Shown: positions 34,754 to 47,882, counted from the first letter of the stretch. The stretch: DNA of 64,000 nt from Artocarpus heterophyllus (GCA_025403435.1 CM046350.1:6669512-6733511), one strand, 5' to 3'. A program made the numbers and translations. Notes: a model not told the origin generated them from the letters alone.

Positions 34754-35491
34754 TTATCAACACTAATGACCCTTAAACTTTAAGTTGTTCTTTACTTTAC
34801 CACTAGAATTTTAAAAATCATCACTTTACCCTCTAAAATTTTTAAAATCTCCACTTTACCCCTAAATTTTTAAAATTACTATTTTATTTTTGAACTTTCA
34901 AAACTCCTCATTTTGTCTCCTAATTTTTTTTATTTTTTATTCAAATAGACATAATTAAGCCTACGTGATTAGCACACGGGTCACCTGTAAGAGCAAAAAC
35001 TCTTAAGTTTTGTTTCATGTTAATAGTCTTACTTGATGCCTTTGTTTTTTTTTTTTTTTATATGAACTCTAATTTAGGAAGGATTTGCTTATACATTTTT
35101 TTCATTTTTAATGCATAACTCTTTTAATAAATTGATATTATTTACCGATATCGTAATTTGAATATTTAAGCAGACGAGTTATGCATTAAAGATGAGGAGA
35201 TATAGGCGAATAATGTCGAGAAGAAATGTATTAAAAAAAGGTTAAATGAGAGTGTAAATATTAAAAAAAAAAAAAAAAAAAAAAAACTTGAGAGTGATAA
35301 ATCTTATTTTTGCTATTACAAGTGACCTATGTGCAAATCATATAGGATTAATTTTGTCTATTTGAACAGAAAATTAGAAATAGGAGACAAAATAAGGATC
35401 TTTAAAATAAGGATAAAATGGTGATTTTTTAAATTTAAGAGGCAAACTAAGAAATACCCTAAAGTTTAGAAGTAATTAGTGTTAATAACCC
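34754..35491. mobile_element. Fold-back element in intron 2 of copy B
   Basis: The left arm (starting TTATCAACACTAATGACCC) and the right arm (ending GTGTTAATAACCC) are imperfect inverted repeats of about 240 bp. They share phrases such as TTTTGTCTCCTAATTTT and CAAATAGACATAATTAA. The spacer includes a poly-A run near 35262-35286. It is non-coding and could form a long hairpin. Confidence 0.7.
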
Positions 35492-35918
35492 TTCATTTTT
35501 TAACAACGTTGCTTTTTATATAGTATCGTCGATAGTGATATGTTCGTATATTTTTGCTATTTCTTATGCTGATACATGTGGTGATTGCATCATCAATGAT
35601 AATTTTTTATAATCTTTCCATTTTTTTGGCGTTTAACTCATGATAAGCATCATAAATATGTCTAATTCTCCTATTCTTATGAAAAGAAATAGCATTTTTT
35701 TAATTAATTTCATTTTTTTTCTACTTAACGTATCCAGATGATATTTTTAATCGAATCTAGTGGAAAAACGACAGTAAGTAGGCACGTAAATTAAACAGAT
35801 CACTTACCGTGGACACCGGCAGAAACATATACCAGCCGCCATCTGTTGTCATGATGACCGCCGCCACACCATTAGAAGGACGTTCCCATCTGGATATCTA
35901 CTGGGACACCTCAGATCC

Positions 35919-38429
35919 TGTAACGCCCCTATATAGGGGTTAACAGTTTTTAATGAGATAAAATAAAAATAAATAATAAAAGTAAAACCTTAAAAATAAA
36001 ATTTGCCCGGGACTTAAATGAAAACTCTCAACTCAAAAATAAAAATATAAACGATAAATAAACCACAGTTTTAATGTAGCACCTTAAATTTAATAATATA
36101 AACTGTTGTCATCATCATTTTAACCCTCAACACATTATGATACAGTCACAGAAAGTAACAATTGATGCTTACATTATCATGAAGAACATTCTCAACGATT
36201 GAAGCAGTCCCAATGTAATATAGTTACATCACTTCCTCAACTATATTTCTTGTAGCCACCTCACACTTAGTGAGTCCTGAAAAGATATAAACATAAGGGA
36301 ATGAGCAACACTATGCTCAGTAGAGAAAGCTATTACTCACCTCTATCATTACCACATTAAAATCTGCATGGTTAGTAAGTTACATCATATTCCAGATTAT
36401 GAGGTTTATTATGATCACATCTTATGGATACCGTAGTTAATCATTACCAAGTGTCATAATTACACATTTATACAAATATTAACAATCATCATTGTTCCTA
36501 GGTATCCATGTTAAATTGAGTATCACTCAACTCATCGAAACCCAAATGGGCGCACTTGATCACCCTATAAACATTCCAAGGGTGTTCCGGTGAGGGGACA
36601 TCAAGCCCCGAGTCCTCACCAAATCAATTCCTGTACAGTGTGTTCTAGGACTTTCAACCCAAGGAAGCGTCATCACCTTCCCCCTATTTTACCTTTTAGG
36701 GTATTCATGCCCAAGGACGTAACCGTCGCCCTTTTCATGTCTCACAATTTCTCTATATTAAATCATTATTAATAGAGTTAGTTTTCCTAACCATGCTTCT
36801 CAATTTATAACATGTGTCAATTCATTATGTTCCTCGCCGTACAATACAAGACGAGTCCATGTCATAGTTTCATATGTGATAATCATATAATATCAGTTCA
36901 ACATAGATATATATATATTGCGGCAAAACAATCAATTTTAATTCTATAAAAACCTCTCAAAAGATGAGTAATAGAATCCCTACCTTTCAAGCTTATCAAC
37001 AATCTTTTAATCCTGGAATCAATTAACGTTAGCTCCACACATCCTTGACCTTGAACTCCAAGCAAAGCAGATTCAGTTGTATCTCGCTGTATCTACGAAG
37101 CATCCTCTGTAGTGCTCCTCGAGCGACTATGAATGGCTAGGAATGCTTCCTGGAGATCATACATTCTTGAAAACGTCATTCTGGACTCCGATACTGCTGT
37201 TTGAATTGCCTCGATTCGCGTGCAGTTGGTACCGGATGATTTTCATCGGAGTGGAATTTGCTCGAACGGAGGTCACCATTGCATCCAGAGCATCGAAACG
37301 AGTCAGGAGGCGGTCTCGGATCTTCGATCGGAGGTCCGGATCACAAAATCCCATTTTGCCCTTTGACCACCGTTGACCGGCGTTGACCACCGTTGACCGG
37401 CGGCGGTTGGCTCCGTTGAGGGCTGAGCTCGAGCCTACCCCCCCTAATTCGACCCTTCTGAGTTCAATGGTGATGTCAATTTCATTCAATTCGACCTCTA
37501 ACATAGCAAATCGAAGACGGAATTCACGGCCACAACCGGCGGCTCCGATCTCCTATCTCCGGCGGAGATACCGTGAAATTGAGGTGGGGGAATTGTTCCC
37601 CGGCCTCCTCTGAGTATTTCCCCTACGGTGGGGCAGTTCAACACAGCGTGGAACGGCGGCTCCACCTAGCTCCACGGCGGTGCACGACGGAGATGCCGTT
37701 CTCCGTCCTCCGGCCATCATTTCGTGCAATTGAGGTATCGAATTTCTTCCTCTCGGTCCTCTGAAGGTGTTTGTGCCTTCAATTTGGCACAAAACGGCCT
37801 AAAATGGCCAACCCAATCTCACCCACGGCGACGGTGGCGGGCGTCTTCGTTCTCCGGCAAGGGGCGGCGGAACGGTGCAATTGACCGAGGGGTCTTGGTC
37901 GCCGTCGCCCTCTGATCATTTTGGCACCGGCGGTGTGCTACACCGCTGCCATATGCGGCGGCTCCGACGACGGCTCCACGGCGGCGACGGGGCAGCTCCG
38001 GCGAAGCTGTTCCAGCCAGAATTGAGCTGGGAAATTGGTACCATCTTGTTCCTCTCCTCACACTGAGTCCATAGACACCAAAATCACGTCGATTGGTGGT
38101 CGGACGGCAGAGAAACGATGTCGGAAAAATATGGGTTTCACCGCCACTTTGGGCGGCGCGTGAGCCCTCCTCCGGTGGTGTTTTGGGTGGCACGACACCT
38201 CGTTGGACTCAGCTCAACGAGAGCTTCCCACTGGTATAGGAGGTGTCGAAAAATAACGCCGGAATCTCAAACGAGATTTGAGGAGAAAGAGAGAAAATTC
38301 TAGAGCGAGAAAGAGGAGAGAGAAAGTCTCAAGTTTCTCTCAATTTTCTGATTTTTTTTTTTTTTATATATATATACTAAAAATTAATCTAATTACCTTA
38401 ATACCCTTAGGGGAATAACGGGTGTCACA
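35919..38429 (-). mobile_element. Solo LTR inserted in an exon of copy B
   Basis: It is 2511 bp, from TGTAACGCCCC to GGGTGTCACA, with the perfect 5-bp duplication GATCC at 35914-35918 and 38430-38434. The first 1.1 kb matches the LTR of the LOG-carrying element. From about 37043 it diverges, and its GC-rich later part instead matches the remnant at 9770-11000. The final 50 bp again match the LOG-element LTR. A lone LTR means that the rest of the element was lost by recombination between its LTRs. The strand is that of the LOG-element LTRs. Several short GC-rich ORFs inside it are not believed to be genes. Confidence 0.93.
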
Positions 38430-39059
38430 GATCCGGACCAGTGGGGTATCGTAGGCAACGAATTTTACATGTACATGCACTTTTTGAACTTGAAGAGCTG
38501 AAAGCCAACCAGTCCAGAGCATTTCAATATCACCTTTAATGGAAATTTATGGTATAATCATCCTTTTGTCCCCAAATCCTCACGAGTAGACACCATATCA
38601 AGCGTAGCATCAACAATGAGTACTGATGGAGGAAAATATAACTTTTCACTAATTCAACTCTACCACCAATCATTAACGCCCTTGAGATCTACGCATTGGC
38701 AGACTTCTCGCAGTGGGAGACAGACCAAAATGATGGTATGTACTATCTAATTATGTAGAGTTATGTTTTATACGTCGTGGTTGATGACCATATATAGTCG
38801 CTGCAGAATTTAATTGCTACACAATTTTATTTGCAAATTCTTATAGCGGATAGAAACTCACCATGTTTGGTAAATGGAAAAGGAAAAAAGTAAAGAACGA
38901 AGTTTATATATAACCTAGGTGAAGGACCTACATAAATTTATTGGTTGCAAAACAGTAGTCATGAATAAATACAATCCTAATGTTCATAAGTAATTTTTGT
39001 AGTTGCTTGGTTTCCTCTTTCTTCTCGTGTATAGGGAAATCATAGTAAATAACAATTTT

Positions 39060-39340
39060 TTAAAAAACTTATTGAAATAAATAACATATTTTAAAAATAT
39101 TTGTAGTAAAAGCACGTATATTGTAATAATTTTTTACTTTTTATTTACAATGTAAATAATTCTCATTTGTACAGTAAAGAAATTGAATTTGTAAACAAAT
39201 TATTTTTACCTTTATTTATTGTGAATAATTCTTTTTTTAGGAAATAAATAATTCTTATTAACAATATATCAATAATTTATGTCATAAATATACTATTTAC
39301 TAGAAATATTTTCAAAAACTACTATTTACTGAAAAAGTTG
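39060..39340. mobile_element. AT-rich MITE (second family), copy 2
   Basis: Left end AATAAATAACATATTTTAAA and right end AATATTTTCAAAAACTACTA are near inverted repeats of about 30 bp. It is similar to the element at 17341-17580. Confidence 0.5.
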
Positions 39341-40622
39341 AAAAAGTTGCGATTTCCCTTGGAATTACTACCATTGCATTGTAGCCGTAGGTGTCGTTTT
39401 TATGTTGACTGTCGTTTCATTGTTGCACGTGTTAAAAGATTGGTTTTTTTTTTTTTTTTAGTTTTAACAACAAAGATATTTAGTTTAATTGCAATATGGA
39501 TAAATAAAAGGAGATTTTAATGAAACACAATCCAGGAAATATATGTGATTTTTTCTCTTCATTTTATTTCTCTTTTATTTTGTTGTTTGTGTCCGCATTC
39601 TCGTTTATTCAATTGTTATCCTTTACGTCGTTTATTTGTTTAGGTGTCGTTTTGACCGTTACTTTTATTTATTTGTCGGCCATTTTTCTTCCTTCAAGAG
39701 TCGATCTTCTGCTGTTGTATATAACTCAAATTATATTGATATAACACTTTGAACGAATGAATCTCCTGCTAGCAAACTTTATATTTAGTTTGGTACTTTG
39801 TGTTTTTTTTTTCCTGAAAATTAAAAAGATGCATAAAAGATAGAGGGAATAAAAAAAAAAACTTTCTACATTGCATAGACAGTGAGAATGAATCGAGTGC
39901 CAGTTAACAAAATAACAAATGATCGCATATAAATATTTATATATTGAAGGAATATTTGCATATTTTTGAGTTTAGACTTTCTGTAAAATAAGCTCATCCT
40001 GTACCTATATTGTGTGTATGAATGTTAATTGTTCCATTATCTGCTCCTATATATTATGTCAGTCGCTGGGGAAAAGAGCATCTTCCGTTTTCTGTTTTTT
40101 GATAAAACCCAACATATAAATATATAGAGACGAAAAAAATGTTAATTAACATTTCGATTCCATTTAATATACCAGATAAATTTACACATGTCGGTTTCTA
40201 ATAATCCAGAGAACGTGCACAAGTCTTCTTGATCTTCTTTTCTTTTAGCTGCATTATTTTTTTTTTCCAACTGTCATGTAATATAAAAACGAGCCTCTCG
40301 GACAACCAACCTTTTGATGGGTCTTATTCTTTTTGTGTCCCAGTCTAATTTGTCAGAGTGTAATGAAATATAATATTTTTAAATTCTTTTTTTAACAGGA
40401 AGTTTTGAAGTTATCGGTAATACTTAAAAATTCGTCGATGGTCAATGGATAAGGCCCACTTACTTGATGATTTTGTAAACTATTTTGTGGATTGGAGAGA
40501 GAGAGAGAGAGAGAAGGGACAGCAGAATTCCCCTGGTCTTGGGCTCAGCAGCGACACAGAATGTGGCAAACAACATCCTTAAATTAACTAGAAACAATTC
40601 CAAGGAATTCTCAAAAGATAAG

Positions 40623-40625
<3 letters not shown>

Positions 40626-40657
<32 letters not shown>
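40626..40657. repeat. (AT)n microsatellite
   Basis: A dinucleotide run of about 32 bp. Confidence 0.95.
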
Positions 40658-40661
<4 letters not shown>

Positions 40662-43600
40662 CCAAAGGCGGGAGACTTCTTTCCATCCAATGAGCTCACT
40701 AAATAAATTGGCCAGCTATGCCTGTTTTTTGAAATGTAAGCTGTACAAAGATTAAAGAATAATCGGTCAACCGGATGCTTTGCCAAGACGAAATGATTAA
40801 TTTAGTGCCTATAATGATATTCTATCATCAATCCAGCATTCACGTTGACAAAAGGATCATTGACTCGGAGTAATTTGCCAATCTGTGGCTTTGGACGTGC
40901 AACAAAAGAAATTTTGTGATAATCATAAGAACCTCTACTACATTATTCCATGTCCCGGCTTTGGTACTGAGCTTTTACTACTTATCACATTATGGCACTT
41001 ATGAATTTTACGTAAAAAAAAGAAAAGAAAAAGAAAAATTTACTTAATTAGCAGGTTGGTTCGTGCATCTTAGTATGAAGGCAATGGAGATTTTCAAGCA
41101 TTGTCTCTTTACCTTGCTTGTCGTTTGTTTCTTTGGACTTTTTGTTCATGCGCAGAATCCTGATCAATCAGGCATGTAACTTAATACAATATCTCAAATT
41201 GACTAATTTATATAGCTAATATGTTTGTTCCTTGTTTCGCTTTTTGTGATTCGGCCTCAGGATTCATTAGCTTAGATTATGGCCTGCCCAAAACTTCATT
41301 GAGCTACTCTGAGCCATCAATAGGCATAAATTACATCTCCGACGAGCCCTTTATTAACACCGGTAAGAGTAAGAGTTAGACACCGGAATACCAAGCTGGC
41401 TGTCAGAAACAACTAGCACATCTCAGGACCTTCCTTGAAGGAATCAGAAATTGTTACACAATAAACGTCACAAGAGGCATTCCTTACTTGATCAGAGCTG
41501 GATTTTATTATGGGAATTATGACAACCGAAGTTACACACCGGGATTTGATATCCACCTCGGGGCTAATTACTGGGACACAGTCATAATCTATATTGACAG
41601 TAAGGAGATCATACATGTTCCCTTAGAGGACTATGTGCGTGTTTGCCTTGTCAATAATGGCACTGGGATATCATTGATTTCATCACTAGAATTAAGGCCC
41701 TTGCCTAATAACAGCTACATTACTCAGACAGGGTCATTGGCATTCTTCTGGTGCACGGATCTCGGGACAGTCACCAATCAATCATACAGGTTTGTAGCTC
41801 TCCTGTCAAGTGGTACTCTTGATCAATATTCATTTGGTACAGCAAATTGTTTCACATGAGATGCATATATACACAATGAATTAGCCTCACTTCTATCTTG
41901 TTATCGCTTAGAAAAATCTAAATATCACCTGATCGTTTTTAACTAGTTAGAAATTGACATGTAAAATGGTGTAATTTTGTTTGTATAATTTGTGTCCTAA
42001 AGTTGCAGGTGAATAGGTAAATTATTGAAGCAATATTTCTATGTATGCCATTTAAGACTCAAATACTTGTAACGTTTTTTTTACTTCAGGTATCCCTACG
42101 ACGCTTTTGATCGCACATGGTTCTATAGGGACAACAACAACTACAAGCCAAACTGGACAACAATAAGCACACCGCTTGCTGTGAATCCTGGAAAAGCCTA
42201 CAAGCTACCGTCTGAGATCATGAGTACCGCAACCACACCAACAAACGCAAGCGAGTCTTTGCTTTATGGTTGGGACACCTTCGATGAAAGCAAGGCCTTC
42301 TATGTATTTCAGCACTTTGCCGAACTTCCAAAGCTCAAAGCCAAGGAGACAAGATCATTTGATATCATTATAAATGGGGAGATGTTCTACAAATCTTATA
42401 CCCCTGAGTACTTGAACGCAACCACAATAGAGCGTGCATCTCCTTTAACCGTAAGTGCTTTTGGAAACTATACTATTTCGATCGTTAAAACCAAAAAATC
42501 AACTCTACCGTCGATGCTTAATGCTATTCAGATCTACACTTCGGTGGATTTCTCTCAGTCAAAGACAAACCAAGATGATGGGATGTTCATCACCAACAGA
42601 TAAATATGATTTTTTTGTTGATTTGCTAATGATGTTAATCATATAGCATTAGAATAATTGTCTTGACTAATTGTATTATATAATGTTAAAATAATATTAG
42701 TGGAAGCCATTACAATGATAAAGTCAACTTATGGAGGGAAGAAAAACTGGGGTGGAGATCCATGTGCTCCCATAAAATACTTGTGGGGAAGGTCTAAATT
42801 GTGGCTACCATGGTTTTGATCCTCCAAGAATCACGTCTTTGTAAGCTTATAATGCCTTTGTTGTGCTTTTAATTATATGTCTTTGGATTTTTAAAATACT
42901 TTTAACTCTTTTTTACTTGATTAATTTAACACAATCAGGAACTTGTCATCTAGTGGGTTGACTGGCGAAATAACTTCACATATATCCAACCTCACTATGT
43001 TACAATCTTTGTAAGTACTTAATGCGCAATATGCAAATTTTTAAACATGAAAATGTTTTCCAAATTCCGGAGATATTGTATATCTTAATTCCAAAAATGT
43101 AAAACCTACGTGACTTGTTACAGGGACTTATCAAGCAACGGTTTAACTGGACCCGTGCCGAAATTTCTATCTCAGTTGCCATACCTGAGGGTCTTGTGAG
43201 TTATTTACACCAACTTTCTAGTGGAAATTTACTTAATTATACGTAATAGGAAATAAAATTATTGTTATTTCATTATCTTTTTTTTTTTTTTTTGGCAGAA
43301 AACTAGAGAGAAACAACTTCACAGGTTCAATTCCAGCTGAATTAATTGACAAATCCAATAATGGCTCCTTATCATTAAGGATTTGTCAAAATAAATAATT
43401 AACACATATTTATGTTTTTTTTTTTTTCACTAGAACAGAAAATTTTCAACTAAAATTGTAGTATTTTGAAGGCTTTGGAGTTATGTGGTCCCATTTGTTT
43501 CTAAAATACTTTCCAACACAAATTCCCTCCGAACAACAATTAATTGTGACAAAAGTTTTTTCTTCAATTAATTTTAACTTAAGAGTTTTTAATATTTGTA

Positions 43601-44314
43601 TAGTACTTGTGCTTGGAAGAGTGAAGAAACATTTGCGAGTACAATATCACATCTGATTAGTACAACTATCGATTTTCCGTTCATCAGCTTTGGTAATATT
43701 GACACTCCTGGTGGGCGAGGAAATAGTAGTATTACCGGGGTAGAAAACATAAATCAAAATACCTCATCTCTCTGCGAAAGAAGCAAGAAGAACAATACAG
43801 TTATTCCAATAGTAGTATCAGTTGGTGGCCTGGTCTTACTGCTCTTAGCAGCAGCAGCTATTCTGATGGGCGTAAAAAGGAAAAGGAAACAAGGTAAAAA
43901 AAAAAGGTGGTTATTGTTCAACCCTGTAGATAGCTAGAGTTAGTTATATTTGTTAAGAAACGCCAGTTATGAAGCCAAGCAAGAAAATTTTCTCATAAGT
44001 CAAAGCCATGAAACCACAGTGCCACCAAGAGTCATCACAGTGGCTGCAGAATCCGACGTTCAAAATGGATTGTTCGAGGCTAAAAAGCACCAATTTTCAT
44101 ATTCTGAGGTCCTAAAAATGACAAACGACTTTGAAAGAGTTCTTGGAAGAGGTGGATTTGGAACAGTTTATCATGGCTTCATAGGTGACACTCGAGTAGC
44201 TGTCAAGAAGCTTTCTCCTTCTTCCGTTCAGGGGTAGCAACAGTTCCAAGCAGAGGCATGTATTTCAATCTTGAATGTGAATTTCTTGATCTTGGTAACA
44301 TATTATATATATAT

Positions 44315-44865
44315 TGTTGGAGCTTATGTGTCTCCACATGATTCGTTGCACGCTGACCTGGACAAATTCCTTTTCATACTAGGACTACAGCTTAGTTTGA
44401 GTCAATTTGGTCTTATTGAGTTTGACTCTAGCTATGAGAATTATTAGTATAAATAGGCGTTTGGGTATTATTGAGAGTATTAATCAAAATACTTCCTGAA
44501 TATTCCTGCTAAGAGTTAGAGAAAGAGAGTCTAGAAACAAAGAATTTGTTGGGAAATTCTTTGGGGCTTTGTACTGAAAAAAAGGGGCGTGTTTGTTTCC
44601 TAAGAAAGTGTGAGAAACTGAGTCACACATCTATGAGTACTGACAGCCCAAAATTCTTTCTCTGAGGTGTAATTAGAACGCTATATTGAATTGGACTAGA
44701 GGCTTATAACCTCTGTCTTGGACATAGGATTGTTTGCAATCCGAACCAAGAAAATTCATGTCTTTGTTCCATTCTTGTTTCTGTTTTCTTTTAATTTCCT
44801 ACTGCTTTGTTTCTGGTGGTCTTGTTTTTGGATTTTGCAGGGTTGTTTTTAAAATAAATCCTACA
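44315..44865 (+). mobile_element. Solo LTR (Copia-like) in an intron of copy C
   Basis: A 551-bp segment begins TGTTGGAGC, ends ATCCTACA and is flanked by TATAT at 44310-44314 and 44866-44870. It holds a TATA-like AGTATAAATAGG near 44447. Size, TG...CA ends and a 5-bp duplication fit a solo LTR. The flanks are AT repeats, so the duplication is weak evidence alone. Confidence 0.72.
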
Positions 44866-44900
44866 TATATATAGATATATATATATATATATATATATAT
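44866..44900. repeat. (TA)n microsatellite
   Basis: A TA-rich run directly right of the solo LTR, interrupted once by GATA. Confidence 0.9.
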
Positions 44901-46035
44901 TGATTTAAGATATGGCTTTCAATTACAGGTTAAGCTTCTTATGACAGGTCATCACAGAAACTTGACCAACCTCATTGGCTACTGCTTTGAAGGAGATAAC
45001 ATGGCACTAATCTTCGAGTACATGAACAATGGAGATTTAGACTCACATCTTTTAGGTTGGTTTTCAATAAAATGAGAAAAAAAAATTTTCATCTTTAATA
45101 TTCTTTTGTCAATTTTATACGACCATTTCAAAATATAATATTGAACTTTATTTTTTTAGATGAGCGCAACGCAAATGTCTTGAATTGGGAAAGAAAACTT
45201 CAAATTGCATTGGATGCAGCACAAGGTTAGCAATCAAATTGACTTCAGCATTTTCATTTCCAATTGCTTAAATTTCTTCTCTTTTTTTTCCTGCAATAAG
45301 TTTAACAGGATAAAAATGTTTTAGGATTGGAGTATCTACACAGTGGTTGTAAGCCTCCTATAGTTCATAGGGATGTAAAGACTCCAAACATCCTATTAAT
45401 TGAGAATTTTCAAGCAAAGCTAGCTGATTTTGGCCTATCCAAAAGTTTCCCCACAGATGGTGACACCCATGTGTCTACAATTGTTGCTGGAACTCCTGGA
45501 TACCTTGATCCTGAGTAAGCTTCTGTTTTATTTGTTTTCTCATACTATTTAGAAGCTTTCAAATTTTAAAGACTACATATGATAGAGCTAATCAAAATAA
45601 TAAAACAACTAATTTGTCTTGTCTTGTAGATACTATACCACAAACAGGGTAACTGAGAAAAGTGATGTTTATAGCTTTGGGGCAGTCCTCCTACAAATAA
45701 TCACAAGCCGATCTGCCATTCTTAGCAGAGGCAATGAGAGGATTCACCTAAGCCAGTGGGTTAGTTTCATGCTTGATAATGGAGATATTGGAGGTATTAT
45801 TGATCAAAGACTGTAAGGAGATTTCAACACTAATTCTGTCTGGAAAGCTGTTGAATTAGCATTGGCATGTTTATCTCCAAAATCTACTAAAAGGCCAAAC
45901 ATGAGCCAGGTAGTGATTGTTCTGAAGGAGTGTTTGGCAGCAGAATTGGCTCGAAGAAACCACAGTCTTGTAACTGATTCCACAAATTCAACTGAAGTGT
46001 TCTCCACCCATATGACTTCTGAATTCCGTCCCTAA

Positions 46036-47882
46036 GCAAGGTAGCTAGTATTTTATGAAAACATCAATCTGGCCTGTATTTATCTGGCAAGTATTTTCGT
46101 CCAAATCGAGACCATTGAAGGTGAAAAGTTTAAAGAGAATTTTTTTTTTTTAAAAAAAAGTAGCAGTTGTGTGGAGGCTTACAATAAGGAATTTCAAATT
46201 CCATTTACTGTTACTCTATGAAGTTTATGTATTAATTGTTGAAAGTTATATGATATTCGTATCAAATTTTTAATGTAATTGACGGTGTGAACAGAATCCA
46301 GTAGCACCACGGGATTAGAACTTGCGGATGAACTAAACAATTGTTGAAAACTTTCAACAAAAACGACAAAAGATCCCAAAAGAAAGTACACCCAAAAATA
46401 CTAAAACTGTGTGGATAAGATTTGCTCCCATGTTTATTATGTGAAGGGACGTTCACTGCATTTACTTTCTTGTGATTTTACTTTCTTTTTGTTTTCTCCT
46501 ATCTTCTTTTGCACTTTTGTCGTTTACCTCAAATCTATGTCGTTATTCTTAAAAAAAATTCATGTCGTTATTTACCTGTGTTGTCGTTTATAGTTTTCAC
46601 ATTGTTCTTTTACATTCGTTTTCTTTTTTTCATTTTTTGTTATTATTTAGAGTGGATCTTGTCCTTTCCTCCATTCATTCGCCGTCCAGACTAAGTCTTA
46701 TTTCATTTTTCTGGTTTTCTCAATTGTTGTTTTAATTTAGGTGTCGTTTGTTCTTTACTTTCTTTTCTCTCTCTCGTTCTCTCTCTTTTTTTATTCGCAT
46801 ACTTTGCTTATTGTCGTTTACCCTATGTGTCGTTATCAGGGTGGTCATTTCATTCAGGAACCGCTTCCCTTTTTTTTTCTCGTTTGCAATTTTAGTTGTC
46901 ATTATTTATTTATTTATTCATTTTTGGTGAATTAGCACAGTTTGTTCTTAATTGTTGTTTTATCGCTTGTTGTTGTTAATCTTGTTGTCGTCCAACACTT
47001 TTATGGTCGTTTATAACGAGTTGTCTTTTCCAAGTTAATTGTGGTTTGTTACACTTTGCAACTAAGTCTTCTTCTTCTTCCTTCTCTCTTTTTTTTTTTT
47101 TTTTTTTGACAGCAGTTGGTAAAGTTTTTAAGTTATTAAATAATAAACATATCATTACATCTATTATTTCAAACCTCCATCGTCATTTTTTAGACGTAAA
47201 GATCAAAATTGTGAAGAAAAAATCCATAAATTCAGGGACTGACTTATTTGAAAAATAAGTTTATACACGGCCAATTGTAACAACGTTAATAGTTCACATC
47301 ATAGACCAACAATGAGAAAAATAAAATATTTCAAATCGTAACACCTTGTGCTAAAGTTTTGACTTTCTGCGTAAATAAAACAGGAAAAGGAGCCGATATG
47401 AATTGAAATTAGAAATTAGTACTTACACCTCATAAATATTAGTTGACCGAATTTTTGTGATAACATTGCAAGTCTGAAACAAAGAAAACCGCATACATAT
47501 TTAATCTGTGTTAAAAAAATTTAAAAAAAAAAGCAAGGAGAGAAAAAAATAAAAGGAAATAAAATAAAATGGCCTGGTATCTATTAATTATATCTGCAAA
47601 CTCTTGTATGAAATCTTATATCGATAACGTTGAGAGAATTGCAAGAAGGTCATATTATACTTAAGTCCACGCATTAGAATAGTGGCATTAAGCTATTTTT
47701 AGCCTTTTCTTTTTTCTTTATGTTAAGTTATCAAATTGGATATGTCATGGTACATATCCTCTTTGAGCTAGTCAATAGAAAAATATTGGCACTTATTAGT
47801 CAAGTGGCTATCAAAGTTAGATTTACATTTCTTAAAAGGGAAGCGGATGGTTTTTCATCCCAGCCAGAGAATACTAAATATT
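46036..47882. other. Intergenic stretch between copies C and D
   Basis: No gene is seen. From about 46480 to 47030 the sequence is T-rich with a dozen or so GTCGTT/TTGTCGTTT words, similar to 39360-39735. A long T run lies at 47089-47107. Confidence 0.5.

Larger units (their letters stand above)
32831..38735 (+). pseudogene. Receptor-like kinase copy B: malectin-like ectodomain remnant, split by a solo LTR
   Basis: A worn signal-peptide exon lies at 32831-32913; its frame no longer links to the family ending. The main malectin-like exon is 34193-34729 (FISLDCGLPRNESYSEPST, YLIRATFLHGNYDG, FDLHLGGNYWDTV), with frame breaks from about 34590 on. The next exon starts at about 35730, where the acceptor AG appears as AC. 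It runs to 35918, is cut by a 2.5-kb solo LTR, and resumes at 38435 (DQWGIVGNEFYMYMHF) to about 38735. No LRR, membrane segment or kinase follows before copy C. Intron 1 holds a GGCCCA-rich insertion and intron 2 a fold-back element. In intact relatives this region is extracellular. Confidence 0.88.
38736..41074. other. Intergenic stretch between copies B and C
   Basis: No gene is seen. It contains a second AT-rich MITE copy (about 39060-39340), a patch rich in GTCGTT words (about 39360-39735), a (GA)n run near 40495-40514 and an (AT)n run near 40626-40657. Confidence 0.5.
41075..46035 (+). pseudogene. Receptor-like kinase copy C: full-length malectin-like LRR-I kinase with many lesions
   Basis: All family exons are recognisable: 41075-41171 (signal peptide), 41261-41789 and 42090-about 42587 (malectin-like domain), 42701-42840, 42939-43010 and 43124-43195 (two 72-nt LRR exons), 43299-about 43380, about 43605-43893 (membrane segment with VIPIVVSVGGLVLLLLAAAA), about 43957-44258 ([11 protein letters not shown] and AVKKL), 44929-45055, 45160-45225, 45325-45514 ([23 protein letters not shown]) and 45630-46035. 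Lesions: in-frame TAG at 41377, one extra G near 42787, donor GT changed to GG near 42588 and to GA near 43381, in-frame TAG at 44235, and TAA at 45814 in place of a probable Gln codon. A solo Copia-type LTR sits in the intron after 44258. The first intron and the one after 44258 have GC donors. The ancestor would be a plasma-membrane receptor kinase. This copy should not make a full protein. Confidence 0.92.

Noticed and set aside
37143..38303. Several GC-rich ORFs of 60-124 codons on both strands
   Set aside because: They lie inside the solo LTR, overlap in all frames and have no recognisable domain.
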